Below the pieces are notes generated by a model, which saw only the letters and a list, made by a program, of their open reading frames with translations, was not told the origin of the DNA and searched no databases. A stretch of DNA of 64,000 bases from Cryptomeria japonica (taxonomy: Eukaryota > Streptophyta > Pinopsida > Cupressales > Cupressaceae). This document shows positions 22,522 through 32,689 of the stretch, piece by piece. Within the stretch, counting starts at the first letter, position 1; every line of letters starts with the position of its first letter. The position numbers and the translations under genes were made by a program. Location: contig NC_081414.1 of the NCBI RefSeq assembly GCF_030272615.1, forward strand, positions 231,569,733 to 231,633,732, written 5' to 3'.

Positions 22522-24624
22522 ATGCTATGATCGTTGTCTTATATTATTTAATTGATCAGAATTATTGTTTTATTTACTTACTTAAACAAATCGTATCCTT
22601 TCACTTAGTAATTGTAATGAATCAGTTCCGTATGATTACTGCCTAACAAAGTCACTAACCAAACTATAATCCCATTGTTTATTTAACAAATCGTTGCTTT
22701 TCCCCTTTTTACTAAGTCAAATCAGACTTGTTTAATTATATTGCTGACTTGTCCCAACAGGTCGTATTCCTTGATAAATGAAACGTTCTTCAATGCTGGG
22801 CCTCCATTGCTATTATATTTATTTTAAACGTTGTCTTCATTTGTATTTGTTTATTAATACAAGTCGCTGCTCATTATATTAATCTCATGCGGAGTCCACC
22901 ATATTACAGAGACCCCCGTCTTGTCTTAGTTGCTGAATGCTTTGTTTAGTCGATGTCTTACATAGCATAGTTGGTTAATGCTGTCATAGTCGCTGCATAT
23001 TCAATGTCTTGCATACTTTGTTTAATCAAAGTCTTGATTACTAATCGCTGTTTCAATCACTATATGTCTTTAGTCTTCCTTAAGATAGGCGCTGCACCTT
23101 ATGACACATTAATTACTTCATATTAGGCAACTTCATGTTTTGATCAACCTGGATTCATACTCATATTATCCATGCAATAAATTGCTTAATCAAAATTAGT
23201 AGTTGGCATGAAATCAAGTATAGTTTCTTGTCATATGATATTGGTCATAATTTGAAGGTTCACTAATCAGTGGCATATCAAAGTCCTCAACATCTGTAGT
23301 AGGCCTGATCTCTATGCAAGTTTGTTTAGATAGTTTTGTTGGCTTTGAATACTCTTATCATTTATAAAAATAATACAAGCAGCTTTCTCTTGTTACCATC
23401 CTTCTATCTTTTATTCCATACAATATTTGGTTTTAGAGATTTAGCATTTGGATAGGGACATCACAGACTATAATTCAGACTCTCCATCCTCGGGTCAATT
23501 TACCACTCAAGACAGTCGGTAGGCAGAGGAAAAAGAATATAGCAGCTGCTTGCATTCATATGGGGTAGCTGTTACAAAACTGTACCTAAGCACTAGAAAT
23601 CTGCAGTGATTTATTTCAGATCTGGTCGCTTCTTGCACCTCCTAAAAGGCAAACAGGTTGTTTGTGAGTAAAATCAAGCTTCATGTCTGTAGTGTTTAGT
23701 TCTGATTTGAATACAGTTTGCTAGTAAATGTAAGTTTGACATCACAGATCCTTAGGGTTTGTTGGTTAACAGATTTGTCACCTAACTCTATATTCTCATG
23801 CCCACGGATATGACAAATGTAACCACAGTTGAACCAGCCTAACAAAATATGAACTGACTGATTTTCTGCTTACTTTACAAGGTGGCAGCTACCTTCTAAT
23901 GTTTTTTAATGAATAGACAAACAACTCATATGCTTTTAACCCGAAAGCAAATAAGGAAAGAGCTTTTAACTAAAAAGCTTTATAAAGGCATTCACAATAC
24001 TAACTAATATTTTTAGAATTTTTCAGATTTTAAAATAAAGCTACTACAAAACACCATTCACAGCTAATATTCCACAGCAACTGAAATATCAAATCATCTA
24101 CCATTTCAATATAAATTCACCAACTGACATCCATTTCAAAGAACAAAAAAGCATCCATACACCATAATTCAAAGCTTATGAATATATGAAAACCACCAGT
24201 AGGTCTTCTATATTAAAAATAGCAGACAATCCCATGCATAAAAGTTTTGCTCTAATTTGAAAAACAAAGTTTGCCCAAAATATCTTTTAAAATTGACTAA
24301 TCTACCTATTTGTAGCTATAACCCTCCTATCTTTCCGTTTCCAAGAAACAGTTACTAAAGCTAACGATCCTAATCATGACCGTTTCAAAACAAAAATCCT
24401 AAAGAGCAACACAAAATATAAACTGCCTCACAACAGGTAAGGCTGCAAGACCTTCAGGCTCCATCGTCAAGTACTGGGTTCAGCTCCACAATCTAGTTGT
24501 CGATCTCATCTACCTTTTCTTCTTCTTTGATCAATGTCAGCAAAATACCTTTGAATTCTTCCCAATCAAAAACGGTAGCTCAGAAAAAGTCAGACATGCT
24601 CAAAAGAATGTGCCACTGTACTAG
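22522..24624. other. Non-coding, old repeat sequence
   Basis: Left part shares AATCGCTGY-like words with 14280-14420. At 23454-23466 the string GATAGGGACATCACA resembles the 3' terminus of a plant LTR, so this stretch may be the body of an old LTR interrupted by LTR C. Right of 23470 I see no structure. Confidence 0.35.
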
Positions 24625-24780
24625 GTTGGTGTTGACGTGGCTAAAGTTGCATTGCTGCAACTCTATCCGACCAATGCAGAATAGAATGATCTCGCAGAGT
24701 ATCCTATCCTCTCTTGTATAAGGAAGCCCTAATGTTGTTTTTAATCGATCAAAGGGGACAACCTCAAGGTTCCAAATGTC

Positions 24781-25278
24781 AGTTCTTGACTGCGGGATAA
24801 CTCAATGGTCGATGTGTTTTGCTAGGAGCACAAGGGGATTTACGTTTCACAACAAGCTGGTCTACTGCGATTCTCGAACTGGGAAATAAAAGAAAAAAGA
24901 GAAGAATTCTGGAAACCTAAAATTGACAAGACCGGTATGCGAGTTCAGTTCTTGACTGCGGGATAACTCAATGGTCGATGTGTTTTGCTAGGAGCACAAG
25001 GGGATTTACGTTTCACAACAAGCTGGTCTACTGCTATTCTCGAACTGGGAAATAAAAGAAAAAAGAGAAGAATTCTGGAAACCTAAAATTGACAAGACCG
25101 GTATGCGGGTTCAGTTCTTGACTGCGGGATAACTCAATGGTCGATGTGTTTTGCTAGGAGCACAAGGGGATTTACGTTTCACAACAAGCTGGTCTACTGC
25201 GATTCTCGAACTGGGAAATAAAAGAAAAAAGAGAAGAATTCTGGAAACCTAAAATTGACAAGACCGGTATGCGGGTAG
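24781..25278 (-). repeat. Three tandem 166-bp copies in LTR D
   Basis: Copies at 24781-24946, 24947-25112 and 25113-25278 differ by only a couple of bases (GCGAGTT against GCGGGTT, CTGCGATT against CTGCTATT). LTR B has the corresponding segment once (about 18096-18260), so the triplication happened in LTR D and is recent. Confidence 0.92.
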
Positions 25279-25291
25279 ATGGATTCGACAT

Positions 25292-26054
25292 TGTTAATGC
25301 ATGGTAGCTTCAGTAAGATAAATGATTGAATGAGAGATAAATCAAGTCTCTCATTCAATCATTTATACTATTGATAAACTATCAAAAAAACTTCAAGCTG
25401 TTTCATTTGATAATCATTCCTCATTTATATATCAAATCTAATTAGTCGATCAATATCGATAATCATATTATAGCATGGCATATCGGTTTGCATTATAACT
25501 GTGATCACCCATGATTATCGGGTTAACCATGTATCCCGATTTATATCGGATATGTTCTCAGCAATAAACAAATAATGATTATCGAGTTGTTATCGGGTGG
25601 CAAAGTATGCACCGCTTGATATATATAACCATTAGTTAGTAATCAATATCGGTTAACTTAGACACCGATTGACATACCACGCAAACACCGATTGGCATAC
25701 CACGTGAATACCGATTGGCATAAACACTAAGTTACGTAGACCCCGATTAGTATCGGGCTGGTGATTAATATAAACACCGATTGATAGTATATATCAAAGG
25801 GTGCGATCAAGTAGTGTCTTGATCGGTCATGACCATAAGACATGACCGGTCAAGGCACTGCTTGATCCTCCCCTCTTGCATATATATATCAATTGATATT
25901 TGTGAAGAGGATATTGAAATCAATAAATACTCCTCTCACCTACCAAACAAAAAAGATAGTAAGATTTATAATAGAGATAGATAATACATAGATATAGAGA
26001 ATACAAATTAGAATACATCTTGCATATTGAATTGTAAATTGAACATCATTTACA
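25292..26054 (+). repeat. 5' LTR of copia copy 2
   Basis: Starts TGTTAATGCATGG, ends CATTTACA before the PBS. Contains a perfect hairpin at 25318-25366, repeated ACACCGATTG words at 25660-25790, a long imperfect palindrome at 25805-25867 and a TATA-rich promoter at 25880. Confidence 0.95.
25880..25889 (+). promoter_or_regulatory. TATA box of copia copy 2 5' LTR
   Basis: ATATATATAT lies 13 bp after the promoter-proximal palindrome (25805-25867) and about 165 bp before the LTR end, as expected for the U3/R border. Confidence 0.5.
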
Positions 26055-26066
26055 TGGTATCAGAGC
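26055..26066 (+). other. Primer binding site of copia copy 2
   Basis: TGGTATCAGAGC follows the LTR terminus without a gap; complementary to initiator tRNA-Met. Confidence 0.95.
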
Positions 26067-26145
26067 CAAGTTAAATCGAACCTGAGGCTGTTCAATTTTA
26101 CGAAAAATTCAAATCAAGCATATATTCAACATCACAATTCTTTCA

Positions 26146-27239
26146 ATGGCTAGCGCTATCAGATTTGAAGACAGACTCGGAGGAGGTGATGACTTCTCAG
26201 CATGGAAGTTCAGAATGCAAATGATTCTTAAAGAAAATAAAGTCGAATCATTTGTAAAGACTGAAACTGCAAAACCTGAGATTGAACCTGACAAAACAAC
26301 TTGGAGAGAGGGAAATGAAAAGGCTATTAAAATCATAGTTGATGGGGTAAGAAACAATATTATGCCTATCATAAGGAAACATGAAACAGCCTTCAACATG
26401 TTCAAAGCACTTGAAGATGCTTTTGAGATATCTAATGCCAGTAGAACCTTGGCTTTAAAAAGAGAAATAAATCACATAGCCATGATAAAAGGAATATCAG
26501 TCAATACCTACTTCATGCGAATATCTACCCTAAGGGATGAACTGGCAACCCTCGGATATGAGATCCAAAGCAAAGAATTAACCTCATTGCTCTAGATGGG
26601 TTGCCTAGCATATGGGAAACATTCGTCCAAGGCATCAGTGCAAGGGATGAATTTCCAAAATTCGATAGGCTAAAAGCTGACTGTCTCCAAGAGGAATCAA
26701 GGCAAAATAAGGAAGGAATCAAGCAGAAGAATATAGATGAAGATCTCCAAGTTCTAAATACGAACTCAAACAAGAAAAGCAAGCAAAAACAATTCAAGAA
26801 GAGAAAAAGTCGTCACGGCAAGAACACCTTCAAGAAGAACCTTTCTCAAATTCAATGTTACAGATGTGACAAATTTGGGCACTATGTTGCCAAACGTCCA
26901 GAAAGAGCTAAGCAAGCCACATTTGCCAAAACAGGAAAATCTAAAAGGGAAGAGGACTCTGAGAAGTATGTACTATATTCAGCACTCACAAACCAAGCAT
27001 CAAACAAAGTGAACTCCTGGGTGATCGACAGTGGCTCATCCAGACACATTACAGGATTCAAAGAAGTACTAGACTCCATGAAAGAGGAGAATGATGAGGA
27101 AGTAACTATCGGAGATGACTCTACACATCCAGTCAAAGGAGTTGGAACCTGCACCATCAAACTAAAGTCGGGTGTATCATTACAACTTAAAGGAGTACTA
27201 TATGTTCACTATATGTTCCAGGCATCAAGAGAAATCTAG
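26146..27239 (+). pseudogene. Gag and protease of copia copy 2
   Basis: Capsid precursor followed by retropepsin. Visible: FSAWKFRMQMILKENK, EINHIAMIKGISVNTYFMR, a Lys-rich linker, a damaged zinc knuckle at about 26854-26895, and protease motif WVIDSGSSRHITG at about 27017-27055 with the catalytic DSG intact. A one-base loss near 26582 and the 11-bp duplication near 27210 break the frame at both ends of the second segment. Confidence 0.88.
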
Positions 27240-27283
27240 TCTCAATATCAGCACTGGAGGACAATGGATACAGAGTAACCTTC

Positions 27284-27958
27284 ATGGACAACAGAGTATT
27301 GGCTTGGCCAAAGAACTCATCCATCAAGAAAGCTAAAACAATTGGTCAAAGACAAGGCTACTTGTATGAACTATACACAGAGCCCAACTTAGCCCTAATT
27401 CATGAAACTACAAATGCTAATGAAGTCTGGCATAGAAGACTAGGCCACCTAAATTTTAGAGCTTTATCATCAATGGGAGACCTTGTCACAGGTCTACCTA
27501 AGTTAAAGCAATATCATTCAGGGGCATGCACAGGATGTGCCCTAGGTAAAAACACTAAAGGTGCTTTTCAAAATAGTACTGGGAAAACAAGTAAAATCTT
27601 AGAGTTAGTTCATTCTGATGTATGTGGACCTATGTTTGTACCTTCATTGGGGGGATTTTTGTATTATGTAATATTTGTTGATGACTACTCTAGGAAAACT
27701 TGGATCTACTTTCTGAAATGTAAAGAATAAAAAGAGATCCTTAATAGGTTTAAAGAATTCAAATCACTAACAAAGAACTACTCAGGAAATAAAATTAAAA
27801 CCCTAAGAACTAATAATGGGGGGGAATACACATCAGAATTATTTAAAGAGTTTTGTAAAAATTCAGGGATTAAGAGGGAGTTAACAATACCTTATAACCC
27901 TAAACAAAATGGGATAGCTGAAAGGAAAAATAGGACAATCATTGAAGCTGCCAAAGCT
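27284..27958 (+). pseudogene. GAG-pre-integrase and integrase core of copia copy 2
   Basis: Shows the HHCC zinc motif (HRRLGHLNF ... CTGCALGKN), then the integrase core beginning LVHSDVCGPM with the first catalytic Asp. A TAA stop at 27728-27730 interrupts. The next block reads RTNNGGEY where RSDNGGEY is usual, so the second catalytic Asp (codon 27812-27814) is lost. The Glu in IAERKNRT is present. Integrase would be inactive. Confidence 0.88.
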
Positions 27959-30097
27959 ATGATTCTTGATCAGAATCTAAATGTCAATCTTTGGGCAGAA
28001 GCAACTAGCACTGCTGTAAATATTCAAAACAGATGTCCCCACTCTCATCTCGAAGATAAGACCCCTGAGGAAGTCTTTACTAAATCAAAACCTGATATCA
28101 GCCACCTTAGGATATTTGGATGCCCTGTCTATATTCATGTACCTAAGGAGAAAAGATTAAAATTAGAGCTTTCTGGAAAAAAGGGAATCTTTGTAGGATA
28201 TAGTGAAACCTCCAAGGCTTACAGGATCTATATACCTGATCAAAAGAATATTGAACTAAGTAGGGATCTGATCTTTGAAGAAGGCTTAGCCTTCAAAAGA
28301 GCCCAAAACTCTCTAGACCCAGAAGTCTATATCCCCACCCCTAGCATAGATAGAGATCCTACTCCTGAGCTTCAGAGGGAGAATTCTGAGGAAACTATAA
28401 GTGAAACTCAAAGTCCACCTAGAGAAAATCTCAAGAAAAGACCACTATGGGCCACCAAGACTCTAGCAGAAGCTCAGAAGTTTGTTGCTCCTTTAGGGAC
28501 CTTCAAGGAAAGCAAAAGGCCTAACAAATTCACTAGCTATGTTGCCCTTATGAATGATCTCTCTAAAGCCGAACCAAACAATGTATCAGAGGCTCTTGAA
28601 CATCAAGTATGGAAGGATGCCATGTCTGAAGAGTATCAGTCCATTATGAAAAATGATGTTTGGGAGATTGTTCCTAGGCCAACTAAGAAATCTGTTGTTT
28701 CATCTAAATGGCTTTTTAAGATCAAACATGTTGCAGACGGTAGTATTGAAAAACACAAGGCTAGATTTGTAGCTAGAGGTTTCTCACAAAGGGAAGGAAT
28801 AGATTATGAAGAAACTTTTGCACATGTTGCCAGATATACATCAGTAAGAGTTGTATTAGCCATTGCAGTAGCTATGGGGTGGAAGGTACACCAGATGGAT
28901 GTTAAGACAGCATTTCTAAATGGTGAGTTCTCAGAAGAAGTCTCTCGAGAGCAACCTGAAGGGTTTGAAATTCATAATGCAGAGTCTCATGTGTGTAGAC
29001 TCAAGAAAGCTCTCTATGGGCTTAAACAGGCTCCCAGGGCCTGGTATGAAAGAATTGACACCTATCTCTCAAGACTAGGCTTCTTTAAGAATAATGCAGA
29101 TCCTAATCTCTACTACAAAAGAAATAAAGGTGATATGCTAATCTTGATTTTATATGTTGATGACTTATTAATCACAGGAAATGATCATCTTATAGATCAA
29201 TGCAAGAAAGATCTATCCAAAGAATTTGATATGAAGGACTTGGGACTCCTTCATTACTTCCTAGGATTGGAAGTATGGCAGAATTCTGACAACATTATAC
29301 TAAACCAAAGAAAGTATACCTTGGACATTTTGAAGAGATTCGGAATGCTAAACTGTAGGCCCGTGACCTCTCCTATGGAAACAAAGTTACACAAACTTAA
29401 AGAAGCAGCAGCAAAGTCACAACCCACTAACTCTACTCAATACAGACAGATGATTGGGTCCCTGATGTACCTGGTGAATACAAGGCCAGATATCTGTTAT
29501 GTAGTTAATGCCTTAAGTCATTTTATGTGTGAACCTAAGGAGATACACCTGGTTGCAGTAAAACACATCATGAGATACCTACAAGGTACTCTAAACCTTG
29601 GTCTCAAATATGAGAAAGTTGATATAGACCTACATGTATTTATAGATTCAGATTGGGTTGGAAGTGTAACTGACAGAAAAAGCGTTTCAGGGTGTTGCTT
29701 CAGTCTAGGTTCAGCCATGATATCTTGGATCAGCAGGAAGCAGTCCTCTATAGCTCAAAGCTCCACCGAGGCAGAATACATTGCAGCTTCTATGGCTGCC
29801 CGAGAGGCAATATGGCTTAGGAAGTTGCTTGTGGGGTTCTTTGGAGAACCTATGAAACCCACTATTATACATTGTGACAATCAAAGCTGCATAAAACTTT
29901 CAGTTAATCCAGTGTTCCATGACAGATCCAAGCATATTGAGATTCCATACCACTATGTGCAAGATATGGTAGATAGAAATGTGATTCAATTAGAATATGT
30001 TTGTACAGGAGATCAAACGACAGATATTCTAACCAAACCTCTTTCCAGAGTGAAGGTTGATCACTTCAGAAAAGGTTTAGGTATGATAGAAAGGTAA
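27959..30097 (+). pseudogene. Integrase C-terminus, RT and RNase H of copia copy 2 (open frame, 712 codons)
   Basis: The longest open frame in the window. It covers the integrase C-terminal linker (GIFVGYSETSKAYRIY), RT from WKDAMSEEYQSI through GFSQREGIDYEETFA, LYGLKQAPRAWYER and YVDDLLITG, and RNase H with IDSDWVGSVTDRKS and QSSTEAEYIAA, ending GLGMIER. Unusual changes are ETFAHVARY (normally ETFAPVARY) and EEVSREQPEGF (normally EEVYLEQPEGF). Activity is doubtful, and the frame lacks its own upstream part. Confidence 0.9.
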
Positions 30098-30415
30098 TTT
30101 GCTTTGTAATTTGTATTTACATATCAATAAGATGTTTAATGTGTAAACTTCTTTGTCATGATAGGACATTTTGGATTTTATCCCCTGAGTTCATATCTAA
30201 GAGGTGACGATCTCTCAAGATAATGAATACTTGTATGTAGACATTATAAGGTGACTATCTTATAATGCCCAAACCAGTTATCATGTTGGATCTCTGGTGT
30301 GTCATGGATGAGCCATGATTGTGTTGTGGTAAAACATTTGTATAAGATGTTAGTGCGCCTACCACAACTTGGATAAAGGTGAGAATTGAATATTTTCTCA
30401 TATGATTATCCTTAA

Positions 30416-30542
30416 GTATTGCGTGCTTAGGCAATACTGATATCACATGCTAAGGTGATATCCTGTCATCACAAGATTGACGTGATGGACATTTTGTATC
30501 ACGTGTTTAGGTGATACTTCATATCATGTGATTAGGTGATAT
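30416..30542 (+). repeat. Five tandem hairpins with covarying stems
   Basis: Stems: GTATTGC/GCAATAC (30416-30437), GATATCAC/GTGATATC (30439-30462), CATCAC/GTGATG (30467-30487), GTATCAC/GTGATAC (30496-30517), ATATCA/TGATAT (30521-30542). Loops of four of them are variants of RTGYTTAG. The stem sequences differ while pairing is kept. Confidence 0.8.
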
Positions 30543-30633
30543 GATTTCCTAGAAAGTTAGATTGTGTAAAGAATGCTAACTATCATTTGAATTGTGATGC
30601 TTGATACACTGCTCTCATTTATCTTACCTAACT

Positions 30634-30642
30634 AAGAGGGAG
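30634..30642 (+). other. Polypurine tract of copia copy 2
   Basis: AAGAGGGAG abuts the 3' LTR start TGTTAATG, the usual place of the plus-strand primer. Confidence 0.85.
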
Positions 30643-31415
30643 TGTTAATGGATGGTAGCTTCGGTAAGATAAATGATAGAATGAGAGATAAATGAAGTCT
30701 CTCATTCAATCATTTATCCTATCGATAAACTATCAAGAAAACTTCAAGCTATTTAATTTGATAATCATTCCTCATTTATATATCAAATCTACTTAGTCGA
30801 TCAATATCGATAATCATATTATAGCATGGCATATCGGTTTGCATTATAACTGTGATCACCGATGATTATCAGGTTAACCATGTATCCCGATTTATATCGG
30901 ATATGTTCTCAGCAATAAACAAATAATGATTATCGAGTTGTTATCGGGTGGCAAAGTATGCACCGCTTGATATATATAACCATTAGTTAGTGATAGATAT
31001 CGGTTAACTTAGACACTGATTGACATCGGTTAATATGCCACGCAAACACCAATTGGCATACCACGTGAATACCGATTGGCATAAACACTAAGTTACGTAG
31101 ACCCTGAGTAGTATCGGGCTAGTGATTAATATAAACACCGATTGATAGTATATATCAAAGGGTGCGATCAAGTAGTGTCTTGATTGGTCATGTCCATAAG
31201 GCATGACCGGTCAAGGCACTGCTTGATCCTCCCCTCCTGCATATATATATCAATTGATATTTGTGAAGAGGATATTGAAATCAATAAATACTCCTCTCAC
31301 CTACCAAACAAAAAAGATAGTAAGATTTATAATAGAGATAGATAATACATAGATATAGAGAATACAAATTAGAATACATCTTGCATATTGAATTGTAAAT
31401 TGAACATCATTTACA
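30643..31415 (+). repeat. 3' LTR of copia copy 2
   Basis: Same ends as the 5' LTR. Ten bases longer because of an added stretch beside the ACACTGATTGACAT repeat near 31025. Followed directly by the TSD GACAT. Confidence 0.95.
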
Positions 31416-31920
31416 GACATAACCAATCCCTGCTTGGCCAGAATGGCTCACAACCTTGCAGGAACAGTGCAATCTTCAAAGGGACTTGGAAGATTTTCAA
31501 ACTGCAAATGCATGGTTGAGCACCCAATTCTGGCGCAGCTCAGACGGACACCTACAATTGAACTGAATGCAATTAAAGGCTAAGAACAACCATACACAAG
31601 AACATATAATCAATATATCCTCAATGGTATGAGCCTGAATCCATCAAATACTTGCACACCCAAAAGAAAGATCTATCTAAAATGCTGAAGGAAACCATGC
31701 AAACAGAAGAAAACAAAGACAATAAACACCATATTTCAATGTTCATATATTTGCTTCAGCTGCCATTACAACAATTTATGCAGCATCTCTATGCTACTGC
31801 TAAAATTTAACCTTCTACAAAACTTTAACCTATTCTAACTGCCTAAAAATCTAACAATAATCTAACGAGAGTCTAACTATCAAAAAAAAATATCTAACCC
31901 TTTACAAAAGAAAGGCGAGG

Positions 31921-31929
31921 CCTTTTATA
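31921..31929 (-). promoter_or_regulatory. TATA box of LTR D
   Basis: Minus strand TATAAAAGG followed by CCTCGCCTTTCTTTTGTA, aligned with the promoter of LTR B. Confidence 0.6.
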
Positions 31930-32689
31930 GATTTTACAATATGAATCGATGGGCAGGATTGACTCCATCCAAGGGTTGCAATTTGCCTTCCAGAAGCTGG
32001 CAGCTTTGACCCATGCCCACTCAATTCTAAGTTATCTACCCAACCACTATCTCAACTGCCTACAACTGTTTGGTTTCAATTTGGGTCTATCCAGTAGTTG
32101 AACATAACTGACCACAACTGACATGTGTTCCACTTTGTTTCAAAATATCTTGAGCAGGACCCACAGGCAACCTTATAGTTAAACAATTTCAGTTTTTAAA
32201 AAAGAATTTCTGGAATTAAATCTAGCTATGCATTTCTCGAGAATGCATACTTGCTACATTTTGAATGTTCTTCAGTCTTTGGTCTTGATGGTAGACTTTA
32301 ACTTGTCGTCCAGCGGCATGCTTCCGAATGTTTCATCGCTTAATCTTGCGTTGCATCTTTGCTCCTGGCTTTGATCGGGATCCTTCTTTGATTTGCGTTT
32401 CAGGCTTTCTCCTGGTTCTTCCTGACGATGCCTTCAACCAGCAAACAATCAATTTCACTTTTAATAATCAATTTGAAAAATTAATTAAATTAATTTGACA
32501 AATATTAAATTTATTTAACGTCTGGCTTCGTCTCAATGGAGTTGAAGGCTTGAGACGCTCTTTATGAGATGTATCTTTTAAATGTCTCTCCTCAAACGTG
32601 AAATCTGATCCTTCGTCCTGATGACGTTTGGGTGATTTGAATCCACTAACGCTCCTTGGCTTACTGACTTGCTTTTAAGATGACCAAAC

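Larger units (their letters stand above)
26146..30097 (+). pseudogene. Gag-Pol polyprotein of copia copy 2, decayed
   Basis: Encodes Gag, protease, integrase, RT and RNase H in copia order, opening with MASAIRFEDRLGGGDDFSAW. Breaks: one base lost near 26582 (frame changes between 26595 and 26601), an 11-bp tandem duplication at about 27199-27220 that shifts the frame, and an in-frame TAA at 27728. Protein-level damage: the last Cys of the CCHC knuckle is Arg (CDKFGHYVAKRP) and the second catalytic Asp of integrase is Asn (RTNNGGEY). From 27731 on the frame is open to the end (IAERKNRT, YVDD, SSTEAEY). The element cannot be autonomous, though its LTRs, PBS and PPT look usable in trans. Confidence 0.93.
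30098..30642 (+). other. 3' untranslated part of copia copy 2 with hairpin cluster and PPT
   Basis: No frame. Five consecutive short hairpins occupy 30416-30542 and a purine tract AAGAGGGAG (30634-30642) directly precedes the 3' LTR; it is the polypurine tract that would prime plus-strand DNA. Confidence 0.8.
25292..31415 (+). mobile_element. Full-length Ty1/copia LTR retrotransposon, copy 2
   Basis: 6124 bp with TSD GACAT at 25287-25291 and 31416-31420. The LTRs are 763 bp (25292-26054) and 773 bp (30643-31415), both TGTTAATG...TTTACA. PBS, Gag-Pol, a 545-bp 3' untranslated part with hairpins and a PPT are all in place. The LTRs differ at about 25 positions plus a short insertion in the 3' LTR (roughly 97% identity by eye), so the insertion is moderately old. 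It lies inside LTR D and is therefore younger than D. Confidence 0.96.

Noticed and set aside
26882-27160. Minus-strand frames antisense to copia Gag-Pol (also 2963-3316, 3901-4179, 26109-26405, 29518-29718)
   Set aside because: Shadows of the real coding strand.
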